From positions 248,001 to 312,000 of the forward strand of contig CBDDCY010000011.1 in NCBI GenBank assembly GCA_965226435.1: DNA of 64,000 bases, written 5' to 3'. Source of the DNA: UBA6623 sp965226435. GTDB lineage: Bacteria > Acidobacteriota > Terriglobia > Bryobacterales > UBA6623. Of this stretch, positions 26,044-33,721 are shown in pieces. Made by a program: the position numbers and the translations under genes. The notes under the pieces are model-generated. The model had not been told where the DNA came from. It worked only from the letters and a program-made list of their open reading frames with translations, and did no database searches. Each line of letters begins with the position of its first letter. The first letter of the stretch is position 1.

Positions 26044-26894
26044 CTGCGCCTCTTCCGAAAATCCCCTTCGAACGTACGGTGTACTACGTTGAGGATTACC
26101 AACGTCGCAATCTCGTGAGCCGCGAAGCGGCGGCGGGAACCGTAGGCCAGGGTAAAGCGAAGCGGAACCCTGGGTCGCCCCGCCACCACAGCTGAGCCCT
26201 GAAAGGGCGGCGGGAGCGTCCTCGCTCCCATTTTCATGGCGCTCTTATGAACACCGCGTTTTCATGGAAACCGACTGTCCCCGATTTTTTCACAGCCCCG
26301 AGGCGGCGCCGCTCGGGGCCTTGTGCCCTTCGCGGGCGGACAAAGTATAGACGCCCTCTAAACTCAGGGTCTGTTTGGCGCGCTCGGCGCTGACCAATCG
26401 CGGCGCATCGGTTGCCGCATCGAGGACGTGGATACGGATCACCGCCCTGTCGTGGATGTCAGCCTCTTGTTGGGCGCTACGTGTCTCGGGACCTTCCGGG
26501 GGCGCGAGCGGCGGCGATGGCGTCGCGCGCGGCCACCCTGGCCTGCACCAGATGGACGTCGAAGACGATCGGTTCCTCGCTAAGCTCCGCGGCGGCGGGC
26601 GCGGGGGAGAAGGCTTGCCAGGTTAGGACGGCGGCTAGGGCCGCGAGGGCGACGAAGCGGTTGGGGCGGCTGTGTATTGGTGGATGGTTGGGCTTGTTTG
26701 TCATTGTGGCGACCTGCGGCATTGCGTTATTGGGTCCGTTTCGACTTGGTTGCGAGGGATCGGATCGGGATGCCGGTAGGGGGAAGACTGCCGGCGGGGG
26801 AGCGGCCCGGTTTGCGCGGCTTGCCTTAAGTTGTGGATTTGGAACGACATGGCGGCGTGATAAAGATCGCTAATTCGTAGCCTGTCCCCGACTT
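26035..26894. repeat. Tandem duplication, copy 2
   Basis: Second copy of the preceding segment. It keeps the longer palindromic module (about 26115-26225) and a half element at 26277-26299. Its right end, at 'cctgtccccgact', abuts the broken reverse transcriptase at about 26897, so the duplication boundary coincides with the loss of that gene's 3' part. Confidence 0.75.
26290..26704 (-). pseudogene. Frameshifted second copy of the secreted-protein gene
   Basis: It matches the intact copy over the signal peptide (FVALAALAAVLTWQAF) and EEPIVFDVHLVQA. At about 26497-26503 it has GGGGG where copy 1 has GGGG, moving the frame so that translation ends at 26477. Downstream of this point the original frame continues and would end at TGA 26290-26292, giving ...AASGL as C-terminus. 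One extra base is the only disabling change, so sequencing error cannot be excluded. Confidence 0.65.
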
Positions 26895-27149
26895 TCCGAC
26901 CCGATCGCGAAAGGGGGCAGCGGAGATCAGCCTCGACTTGGGCTCCCGGATCTGGAATGTGCGGTAGCCGCCCGGCCGATACGAACCATCTCGGAGTTCC
27001 CTCTTTAGCTCGATCAGCTCCCATTCGAGGTTCAGCAGGAATCGTGCTACGTCCGGACGCGTGCGCTTGCCGGCTGCGGCCCCGTGCGAGGCGAGGAGGA
27101 GATTGGGAAACGAAACGAGTTCGGGCCACAGGTTTCCGACTCTCTTTAT
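26826..27149 (-). pseudogene. DGR-type reverse transcriptase, 5' fragment
   Basis: Read on the minus strand from 27149, the frame gives a protein beginning IKRVGNLWPELVSFPNLL, then ASHGAAAGKRTRPDVARF, ELRDGSYRPGGYRTFQI and REPKSRLISAAPFRDRV. This is the N-terminus (fingers, motif RT0/1) of reverse transcriptases found with Avd in diversity-generating retroelements. Homology stops at codon 84 (26898), exactly where the duplicated segment begins; the catalytic YxDD part is absent and the frame ends at 26826. The expected ATG is ATA, in the overlap with the avd stop. The gene cannot make an active enzyme. Confidence 0.82.
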
Positions 27150-27505
27150 CCCCGCCTCGATGTTGTCTTCTGCCAGCCGCCGATCATGCGTCCGATTTCT
27201 TCAAGGCGCTCTGTTGCGAACCCGTACGAGTCAATGGACAACAACCGCAAATCCTTGGAGAGCCGAAGAAGATAGCGCAGCGCATTCGCTTTCACGTTCG
27301 CGTCGCGCAACAACGCCGACTTGTCCCTTGAGTAGGCCGCTTCCACCAGAAGCAGCAGCAAATCAAGCCCGCGGGAAACCAGCCGGTCCCCGACGCTGAA
27401 GCGAAACGAACGGCTGAACTTTTCCACCTTCGGCAGCAGCCACAGGACGAAGTCGTAAGCCTTGCCGACCACAACAGCCGGTTCACGTTCCTGGGTGGGC
27501 GGCAT
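27146..27505 (-). CDS. avd: Avd-like four-helix-bundle protein (DGR accessory)
   Basis: A 119-residue all-helical protein. The sequence VVVGKAYDFVLWLLPKVEKFSRSFRFSVGDRL followed by LLLLLVEAAYSRDK and LRYLLRLSKDLRLLS is characteristic of the Avd/bAvd family, which forms a basic pentameric barrel that binds nucleic acid and the reverse transcriptase during mutagenic retrohoming. Related four-helix proteins also occur as 23S rRNA intervening-sequence proteins, but the reverse-transcriptase fragment directly downstream decides for the DGR type. The ATG at 27505 starts with MPPTQ; longer frames upstream lack support. It is intact, so it outlived its partner or decayed later. Confidence 0.85.
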   Translation of the reverse strand: MPPTQEREPAVVVGKAYDFVLWLLPKVEKFSRSFRFSVGDRLVSRGLDLLLLLVEAAYSRDKSALLRDANVKANALRYLLRLSKDLRLLSIDSYGFATERLEEIGRMIGGWQKTTSRRG

Positions 27506-28383
27506 GGCCCATGCTACCAAAGTGGAGTGCGGGCGTTTTGTGAGACCGCGAAAGAAGGGGCAGGTTGCCGTTCGCTGCAAAAGGGTTGCCTTCACGGCGG
27601 TTTCGTCGCATCCTGAGCCTAACCGGGGAAGCGGAAGCGGGCACTGCGGGAGCGCAACCCGATGTGTCTCCCAATGTGTCTCTATGTTGCAAGATATCAG
27701 CAGGTTAAGGGAGACATGTACATCGGCGGGCCCGTCTCAAATGACGAAATTGCGAACCGACACTCGTCGCTCAAGTCGAAATCAGCTGACTGCGGCTTTC
27801 AGCCGCGCGTCCTACAGGGGCTGTGAAAAATTGGGGACGGTACCGAGCGCCGACCAAATAAGTTCTATCAAACCGATAATTTCTCCTGGCGCGAAGTGGG
27901 CTGGCCCCCATTTTTTCACAGCCCCCTGTAGGACCCGTGTAGGACCCGCGACACACGGACCGACTATTGCCCCGGGTCGCTACCTCCCGGCCGGCGAAAA
28001 GGGCGCCCAACGAACCGCCCAAAGCGCAAATTCGCGAAACGAAGCCAAAGCGATGCTATATCATGCTATATCAATGTGTTAGGAGACACTCTGAGCGCCG
28101 GCCGTCGGGCCTCGAAGGGGAGAATCATGGCCGCCTCCGAGCGGACCGCCAGGCGAGCCGACCCCTCCCTCAAGGCCGGCCCAAATCGCTTTTTTCGAAA
28201 CGAACCCAATGTGGATCTAACCCCTTGTTTTTCAACATATTGGAGGTTCTATCCTGGCTTCTACGGCTCCGGCCTCGATCACCGGCACACAAGGCGAGGG
28301 ACGCAATGAGCCAAGAGGTAGTTGGAGCCGGCGACAATTGGGCAAAGTACTCAAGATGCGGAGATGATCACGGTCGCCTCCGA
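27506..28383. other. Gene-poor accessory region with inverted-repeat element
   Basis: About 880 bp with no convincing gene. It contains the small inverted-repeat element at 27817-27925, a doubled GTAGGACCCG at about 27926-27948, a doubled ATGCTATATC at about 28052-28073, and two neighbouring GAGACACAT(T/C)GG units on the minus strand (27660-27685). I looked for a template or variable repeat of the retroelement and found none that I could support. Confidence 0.5.
27817..27925 (+). mobile_element. 110-bp inverted-repeat element (MITE-like), copy A
   Basis: The ends are GGGGCTGTGAAAAATTGGGG and, inverted, CCCCATTTTTTCACAGCCCC. The inside contains GGTACCGAGCGCCGACC and GCGAAGTGGGCTG. A copy of the same length and internal sequence lies in opposite orientation at 37566-37674. 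No coding capacity. Such a unit would need a transposase supplied elsewhere. Confidence 0.72.
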
Positions 28384-28875
28384 CTACGTCGCGCATTCCT
28401 CGGCCGCTTGGTCCCTCTGATGCGCCGTGGCGCTGCGGTTCTTGGTCGCGGCGACCGCGCTGCCCATCGCGGCAATCATCCACCCGGCCAGACTCGCGTA
28501 GGCCGCGCCATGCAGCCCGTGAACGGGAATCCAGGCTGACCCGGCGATCCAGGTCGCGATCGTCGCCGCCAAATAGATCGGCACCTGCGCTCGGAAGAGC
28601 CCGCGGGCGGTCAGAACAAATCCCAGCGCCGACGAGATCAATGTCGCGCACAGCGCCAAACCGATCCATGGCAGCGTCGAAGCGTGGTTGGCGTAGGCGG
28701 GGTTGTAGACGGTCCGCAGCAGAGCTTCTCCCCACCAAAACGCCGAGGAGACAGCGCCGAGGCCCAAAATGGCGGCGGCGCCTAACAGCAGGCGGACACG
28801 ATGCCGAAAAGCCGCCGGGTCCTGGGTTCTCCAAAGCGCCAGATTACCGAGTGAGGTTTGCCCCAGGGCCTGCAT
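28384..28875 (-). pseudogene. Polysaccharide flippase (Wzx/MATE-like), C-terminal remnant
   Basis: The 163-codon frame begins at an ATG right at the transposon edge and encodes MQALGQTSLGNLALW, then hydrophobic helices (LLLGAAAILGLGAVSSAFWW, LPWIGLALCATLISSALGFVL, IYLAATIATWIAGSAWI, GAAYASLAGWMIAAMGSAV). This matches the C-terminal third of O-antigen/polysaccharide exporters, whose full length is over 400 residues. The upstream coding sequence is not found on the far side of the transposon, so insertion was accompanied by, or followed, a deletion. Not expected to be functional. Confidence 0.7.
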
Positions 28876-28889
28876 AGGGGATTATATAC

Positions 28890-28936
28890 GATAGTGACGA
28901 AAAACACTTGACGAACTACGTCACTATCCTGTAAAT
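28890..28936 (+). promoter_or_regulatory. Promoter and inverted repeat at the transposon left end
   Basis: TTGACG (28908-28913) and TGTAAAT (28930-28936) are spaced like a sigma70 promoter for the transposase. GATAGTGACG (28890-28899, part of the terminal repeat) is repeated inverted and exactly as CGTCACTATC at 28919-28928, covering the spacer. Transposase bound to its end could thus repress its own promoter; that is inference. Confidence 0.45.
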
Positions 28937-28961
28937 TTGTCTTGTAAGTAGGAGATACGCA

Positions 28962-29918
28962 ATGGCTAACAAGGCACCGGGCAAGCACTTCCGACAGGGA
29001 CTTTCGACCAAGGATTTCTACCGCATGTTTCCCGACGATGCATCCGCCGAACAGTGGTTCATTGAGTACCGTTGGTTTGACGGCATTACCTGTCCGCGTT
29101 GTGGATCGGACAACGTACAGACTGGAACGGCTCACAAGACCATGCCGTTCCGTTGCCGCAAGAGCAAGAAGCGCGGAACCTGCGGGAAACCGTTCAGCGT
29201 CAAGACCGGGACGTTCATGGAAGCATCGAACCTCGGCTATCAGGATTGGCTCTATGCCATGTACCTTGTCGTTACCAACCTGAAGAGCGTGGCATCCATG
29301 AAAATGCACCGGGAGTTGGGAATCACCCAGAAATCGGCATGGCATCTTGTTCACAGAATCCGAAAGGTGTGGACCATTTCTGACCATAAGTTGTTCAATG
29401 GTCCTGTTGAGGCGGATGAGGTCTACATCGGCGGACTGGAAAAGAACAAGCACGAGTCCAAGAAGTTGAAGGCCAGTCGTGGATCGGTTGGGAAAGCCGC
29501 TGTTGTAGGTGTCAAGGATCGGGACACGAACGAGGTCCGGGCTACAGTGGTCGAGCGTACAAATGCAGAAACCCTTCAAGGTTTCGTTCGCGCCAATACC
29601 GACCCTGAAGCCACTGTCTACACGGATGAAGCAAGTGCCTACACTGGCGTTGCCAAGTCACACAAATCGGTCAAGCACTCGGTTGGTGAATACGTTCGCG
29701 GGCAGGCCCACACGAACGGCATTGAATCCTTCTGGTCCATGCTGAAACGCGCTCACAAGGGAACGTTCCACAAGCTGTCAGCCAAACACCTTCACCGCTA
29801 CGTGAGTGAGTTTGCGGGACGCCACAACATCCGCAGCATGGGCACTCTCGATCAAATGCGTTTCGTTGTTTTGAGCATGGACGGTGCTCAACTTCGTTAC
29901 AAGGACTTGGTGAGGTGA
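28962..29918 (+). CDS. IS1595-family (ISXO2-like) transposase
   Basis: A 318-residue DDE transposase. An N-terminal zinc-finger-like region has C44/C47 (CPRCG), C65 and C74. Catalytic acids are D152 in VEADEVYIGG, D222 in VYTDEASAY and E255 in HTNGIESFWSMLKR, the typical ISXO2 spacing. A small Lys-rich segment (KNKHESKKLK) follows the first Asp. All key residues are present, so it should be active. The stop overlaps the start of the methyltransferase gene by 4 bp (GTGA), coupling the passenger to the transposase. Confidence 0.93.
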   Translation: MANKAPGKHFRQGLSTKDFYRMFPDDASAEQWFIEYRWFDGITCPRCGSDNVQTGTAHKTMPFRCRKSKKRGTCGKPFSVKTGTFMEASNLGYQDWLYAMYLVVTNLKSVASMKMHRELGITQKSAWHLVHRIRKVWTISDHKLFNGPVEADEVYIGGLEKNKHESKKLKASRGSVGKAAVVGVKDRDTNEVRATVVERTNAETLQGFVRANTDPEATVYTDEASAYTGVAKSHKSVKHSVGEYVRGQAHTNGIESFWSMLKRAHKGTFHKLSAKHLHRYVSEFAGRHNIRSMGTLDQMRFVVLSMDGAQLRYKDLVR

Positions 29919-31132
29919 AACCGCTACTGCTCGATCTGTTCTGTTGTGCGGGAGGCGCGGCCGCAGGTTACGTCGAGGCCGGGTTTGACGTGTTCGGCGT
30001 CGATGTGGTCGAACAGCCGAACTATCCATATCCGATGATGGTTGCGGATGCGCTAGCACTGCCGTCTCTGGTATTCGATCAGTTTGATGCGGTTCATGCA
30101 TCACCGCCATGCCAAGCCTATTCCGATCTCGCGGCCCGCAACGGCAACGCCGATGAATGGCCGCAACTGATTGAGCCGGTACGGGACATTCTGAAGGCAA
30201 CCGGCAAGCCCTATGTAATCGAAAACGTTGATGGGGCACCGTTACGGGACTACGTTGTTCTCTGCGGAACGATGTTCCATGAACTGCGCGTGCTTCGGCA
30301 TCGTCTGTTCGAGTCAAACTTTCGCATCATCACGCCGCCGCACCGTCCGCATCCGATCTGTCATACGTTGGACAAGCGCAAGGCGCACTACGGCAGGACA
30401 GACGAATGGAAGGATTATGTCAGTGTCAACGGCGGTGGAAACTGCTCTGTCGCTTCCGCACGAGACGCGATGGGCATTCCATGGATGACGAAAAAGGAGA
30501 TCAATGAGGCGATTCCGCCTGTCTACACGCACTGGATCGGAGATCAACTCAAACGGGAGATCGAAAACGTGCCAAAACGCGAAAGCATAAAGTCGATACT
30601 CAAGGCTTTTTTCCTTGCGAATAAGGGGCTGGTTCTCACATCCGCGCAGTTGCAGGCGGTGATCGGTAATGACCGAACGGAGTGGGCACGCCGTGTTCGT
30701 GAATTGCGGCGCGATGAGGGTTGGCCGATTGAGACGAATAACGATGACGCCGACCTGAAACCTGGGCAATACCGTTTGACTGGCGATCCACCAGCACCCG
30801 GTACATACGTGTTCCATGACATATCGCAGGCGCAACGTGCCCGCATCCTTCAGCGCAACGGTTATACGTGCCAAGCGTGCGGCGCGGGCGTCGAAGACAA
30901 GATGTCGGACGGTCGCACCGTTCGGCTTGTCATCGACCATCACGAAGCCCGTACGCATGGCGGAGCAACCGCCGACTCCAACCTGCGCGTCCTCTGCCAC
31001 GAGTGCAACGCTGGTGCAAAGGACTTCACCGCGCAACCGCCGACATATACGCGAGTCATGGCTACGGTTCGTAGTGCCAAGCGCGAGGATCAGTTTCGCG
31101 TGCTGGAACAGCTTGAGAGGAAGTTTCGATGA
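29915..31132 (+). CDS. DNA cytosine methyltransferase - HNH endonuclease fusion
   Basis: A 405-residue fusion. Residues 1-212 are a phage-type cytosine methyltransferase: motif I DLFCCAGG (7-14), catalytic SPPCQ with C66, ENV at 103-105, and the final VYTHWIGDQL (203-212). Residues ~222-290 (LTSAQLQAVIG, WARRVRELRRDEGW) resemble the winged-helix leader seen before some stand-alone HNH nucleases. Residues ~305-370 are an HNH domain: CQACG (319-323), VIDHHEARTHGG with D341/H342/H343, N356 and CHEC (361-364). Methylation and cleavage on one chain suggests a self-contained restriction-modification enzyme. It lies inside the transposon between transposase and terminal repeat. Activity and recognition site are unknown. 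Confidence 0.85.
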   Translation: MKPLLLDLFCCAGGAAAGYVEAGFDVFGVDVVEQPNYPYPMMVADALALPSLVFDQFDAVHASPPCQAYSDLAARNGNADEWPQLIEPVRDILKATGKPYVIENVDGAPLRDYVVLCGTMFHELRVLRHRLFESNFRIITPPHRPHPICHTLDKRKAHYGRTDEWKDYVSVNGGGNCSVASARDAMGIPWMTKKEINEAIPPVYTHWIGDQLKREIENVPKRESIKSILKAFFLANKGLVLTSAQLQAVIGNDRTEWARRVRELRRDEGWPIETNNDDADLKPGQYRLTGDPPAPGTYVFHDISQAQRARILQRNGYTCQACGAGVEDKMSDGRTVRLVIDHHEARTHGGATADSNLRVLCHECNAGAKDFTAQPPTYTRVMATVRSAKREDQFRVLEQLERKFR

Positions 31133-31359
31133 TTAATGGAAAGACCAAAAAACCCAAAACAGTAGAGATCGTTCGATCCGACTACCAGCCGACCAAATCC
31201 GAGTTGGAAGAGGAATTAGAGCCTCTCGACGTACCGGGCAAGACCGTGAACGAACGCATGAAGACTCTGGCAAGGGAACTGTTACAGCCGGTCAAGTTGC
31301 GCAGGATCGACCGGCCACGGAAACGACGCTGCTTCAGAGTGCGTCACTATTCGATATAA
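31129..31359 (+). CDS. Small basic transposon protein, function unknown
   Basis: A 76-residue protein whose ATG overlaps the methyltransferase stop (ATGA). It has an N-terminal EIVRSDYQPTKSELEEELE segment, an acidic stretch, then a basic tail (PVKLRRIDRPRKRRCFRVRHYSI). The last codons and the TAA are supplied by the right terminal inverted repeat. I have a general memory of similar 'VRSxYQPSKAEL' small proteins beside IS1595-type genes but cannot name a function. It may modulate transposition or the nuclease; this is speculation. Confidence 0.6.
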   Translation: MINGKTKKPKTVEIVRSDYQPTKSELEEELEPLDVPGKTVNERMKTLARELLQPVKLRRIDRPRKRRCFRVRHYSI

Positions 31360-31467
31360 TCCCCCATGAAACCGCCCCGACGTGAGCAGGGTTGGACCTG
31401 TAATTAGCGTTACAAGTCTACTCTAGACTACACCAACCACGGTTCATGCAGCGATGAGTCGGCAAAG

Positions 31468-32221
31468 TCAGCCCAAGAATGTCGAGGCCCCCAGCCAGAA
31501 CGAAACAGCTAGGACACTCCAAGCGAAGACTCGGCCGAGAGATTGCGAAGAGACGCTCTTCAGGAAGAGCATGCCGACGACCATGCCGACGAGGGCCATG
31601 GCCAACAGTGCCATTGTCAGCGCCCAGTCCGGGTCGGCGAATTGCAATTGGCCGGCGGACCGGCGGCGGAGTGGAGCGTGATGATGGCGACCGACGTCCC
31701 CACCGCCCTTTTCGGGGTCAGCCCGGCGAGCAGCACGAGGGCGGGAACGATCAAGAGCCTCCGCCGACGCCGAGAAAGCCGGTGAGGACACCGACAACCA
31801 AGCCCACCGCCAAACAACGCCGTGGATAGCAGCGTTCTTGCGCCGAGGCTATTGAGCCGCGACGGAGCATCTTCCACCCCACCGCGGCCATCAAGCCGGC
31901 GAAGATCAACATCAAAGCATCGGGCGAGACCAAATGGGTAAGACGCGTGCCGAAAAAAGCCCCAACCATTCCGATTCCGCTCAGCAACGAAACCGCTTTC
32001 CAATGAACGTTGCCTTGGCGATGATGGAGAACGGCCCCGGCCGCGGCGACTGTCCCGACAATGACCAAGGCCGGAGCCACGGCTTGATGAGGAGGGATGC
32101 CCGCGACGTAGACGAGTACCGGCAGAGTTACAATCGAACCACCGCTCCCCATGGCGCCCAGAGAGACGCCGATCAGGGCGGCCATCGCGAGCGCGAGAAT
32201 GAATTGCGGGTCCATGAACAA
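31468..32221 (-). pseudogene. TauE/SafE-family sulfite/sulfur-anion exporter, frameshifted
   Basis: Three overlapping frames together give a normal TauE/SafE permease: FILALAMAALIGVSLGAMGSGGS in the first, LIVPALVLLAGLTPKRAVGTSVAIITLHSAAG in the second, ALTMALLAMALVGMVVGMLFL and SVLAVSFWLGASTFLG in the third. The frame breaks after GFLGVGGG (about 31755) and after HSAAG (about 31662); each is repaired by adding one base, most simply a T. TauE-like permeases accompany BigR-controlled sulfide-detoxification genes, as here. Either the gene is dead or the sequence lost two bases. Confidence 0.75.
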
Positions 32222-32239
32222 AGGGTCGGAAGAAGAGGG

Positions 32240-33649
32240 TCAGGCGCTGACCGCCGGCAATCCGGCGGCACGCCATCCGCTCATGCCGCCGATGACGTTC
32301 GAGACGTCTTCGTACCCCTCGCGCTTCAAGAACGATGACGCGATCGAGGCGCGGTATCCGGTGCCGCAAATCACCACCACCGGCTTGTCGCGCGGCACCT
32401 CGGCGAAGCTCTCCTGGAGTTTGCCGCCGTGGATGTGCATGGCGCCGTCGATGTGCCCGCCGTTCCATTCGCCTTCGGTGCGAACGTCGAGGACGGTCAT
32501 ATCCTCGCCGGCGTCGATCTTTCGTTTCAAGTCGTGAACCGACAGCGTGTCGAGTGAACCGACATCGTATCCGGCGACTTCCCAAGCATCGATGCCGCCT
32601 TCGAGGTATCCCTTGACGTCGTCGAAACCGACACGCAGCAAGTGCGTGGTGACTTCGGGCATGTCGGTCGGGTCATCGAGGACGATCAATGTGGGGTGGT
32701 CGTACGGCAAGACCCATCCGGCCCAGGTGGGAAGATTCGGTCCCAGAGGGATGTTGATGGCGGCAGGCAAGTGCGCGGCGGCGAAGGCTTCTTTCGAGCG
32801 CACGTCGACAATCAGACAGTGTTCGCACATGCGTTCGTAGACCTGTTTGGCGCCCCAGCGGCGTTGGCCCGGAAGCTCGGGGCCAAGCAGCTTGGGCCCG
32901 GTGCGGCTGACTTCCTTCATGCGCCGGAAATAAGGCGGCGCCAAGGGCATATTCTTCAGCAGGTCGGAGACCCAGCTCTGCTCGGGCTTCGCGACCAAGG
33001 CGGGATTGAAGCGGCGCTCATAACCGACGGTCGAGGAAGCGCGCGAGCCTATCGCCTTGCCGCACAACGACCCGGCGCCGTGGGCCGGGAAGATCTCCGT
33101 GATGTCGGGTATGCTCGGCAGGCGTTCAAACACGCTCTTGTGGAGTTCATGCGCCAGATGCTTGCGCGCTTCTTCCCGGAGCAGGTCCGGACGGCCGACA
33201 TCCCCGACGAAGAGAAAGTCCCCGGTGAAGATCAGCCACGGCGTGTCGTTGCTGCGCAACTCGTCGTAGAGCGACCAGGAAACGTGTTCGGGCGTGTGGC
33301 CGGGCGTGTAGACGGCTTCCAGACGGACCTTGCCGAGATTAATGGCGTCACCGTCTTTGGCAACGTGGTCGGCATAGGGCGGTGTCCACTCTTCGCCGCC
33401 GAGGCCGGAGACATGAATCATAGGCTCGCCGTCAAGCCGCGTTTTCAGCTCCAGCGAGCCGCTCACGAAGTCCGCGTGAACATGAGTTTCGAGAATGTGG
33501 CGAATGTGCAGCCCGTTGTCGCGGGCATAGTCAATGAACTCATCGACGTCGCGAGTGGGATCGATCACGGCAGCCTGTTTGGTTCTCTCATCGCCAACCA
33601 GGTAGGAATTGATGGCAAGGCCGGGGATAAAGCGTTGATGGAGAAGCAA
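32240..33649 (-). CDS. MBL-fold persulfide dioxygenase fused to two rhodanese domains
   Basis: A 469-residue protein. The metallo-beta-lactamase domain (1-~250) has THVHAD (H56, H58, D60), GHTPEH and TGDFLFVGDVGRPDL, as in ETHE1/Blh sulfur dioxygenases that oxidise glutathione persulfide to sulfite. Two rhodanese modules follow. The first (~270-350) has LDDPTD where the catalytic Cys loop should be and is inactive; the second ends in VICGTGYRAS with its Cys intact. Starts at TTG with AGGA eight bases upstream. It fits a sulfide/persulfide detoxification operon: rhodanese, dioxygenase, sulfite exporter. Confidence 0.9.
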   Translation of the reverse strand: MLLHQRFIPGLAINSYLVGDERTKQAAVIDPTRDVDEFIDYARDNGLHIRHILETHVHADFVSGSLELKTRLDGEPMIHVSGLGGEEWTPPYADHVAKDGDAINLGKVRLEAVYTPGHTPEHVSWSLYDELRSNDTPWLIFTGDFLFVGDVGRPDLLREEARKHLAHELHKSVFERLPSIPDITEIFPAHGAGSLCGKAIGSRASSTVGYERRFNPALVAKPEQSWVSDLLKNMPLAPPYFRRMKEVSRTGPKLLGPELPGQRRWGAKQVYERMCEHCLIVDVRSKEAFAAAHLPAAINIPLGPNLPTWAGWVLPYDHPTLIVLDDPTDMPEVTTHLLRVGFDDVKGYLEGGIDAWEVAGYDVGSLDTLSVHDLKRKIDAGEDMTVLDVRTEGEWNGGHIDGAMHIHGGKLQESFAEVPRDKPVVVICGTGYRASIASSFLKREGYEDVSNVIGGMSGWRAAGLPAVSA

Positions 33650-33721
33650 GATCGTATTCCTAGACTGCGGGGTTTGCGGGTTGCCTCTTCCGCCGGGATC
33701 GATACACGGAGCGGCGGGCGT

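Larger units (their letters stand above)
28877..31364 (+). mobile_element. IS1595/ISXO2-like transposon with passenger MTase-HNH gene
   Basis: A 2.49-kb element bounded by inverted repeats: GGGGATTATAT then ATAGTGACG at 28877-28899, and the inverse at 31342-31364, identical at 20 of 23 positions. Inside, all on the plus strand, are a DDE transposase, a methyltransferase-HNH fusion and a 76-residue protein, each overlapping or touching the next. The 8-bp flanks (CCTGCATA on the left, CATGAAAC on the right) do not match, so no target duplication survives. The family is known to carry passenger genes; this passenger is discussed under findings. Confidence 0.85.

Noticed and set aside
26701..27129. 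142-codon frame overlapping the reverse-transcriptase fragment
   Set aside because: Out of frame with the RT homology, arginine-rich composition typical of a shadow.
27619..27690. Minus-strand RHIGLRSRSARF stretch resembling the end of a DGR target protein (NIGFR..)
   Set aside because: A stop codon lies directly upstream and no template repeat matches; resemblance too short to call a variable repeat.
27462..28082. 206-codon plus-strand frame across the avd start and the inverted-repeat element
   Set aside because: Antisense to avd, then runs through the small repeat element; no coding signal.
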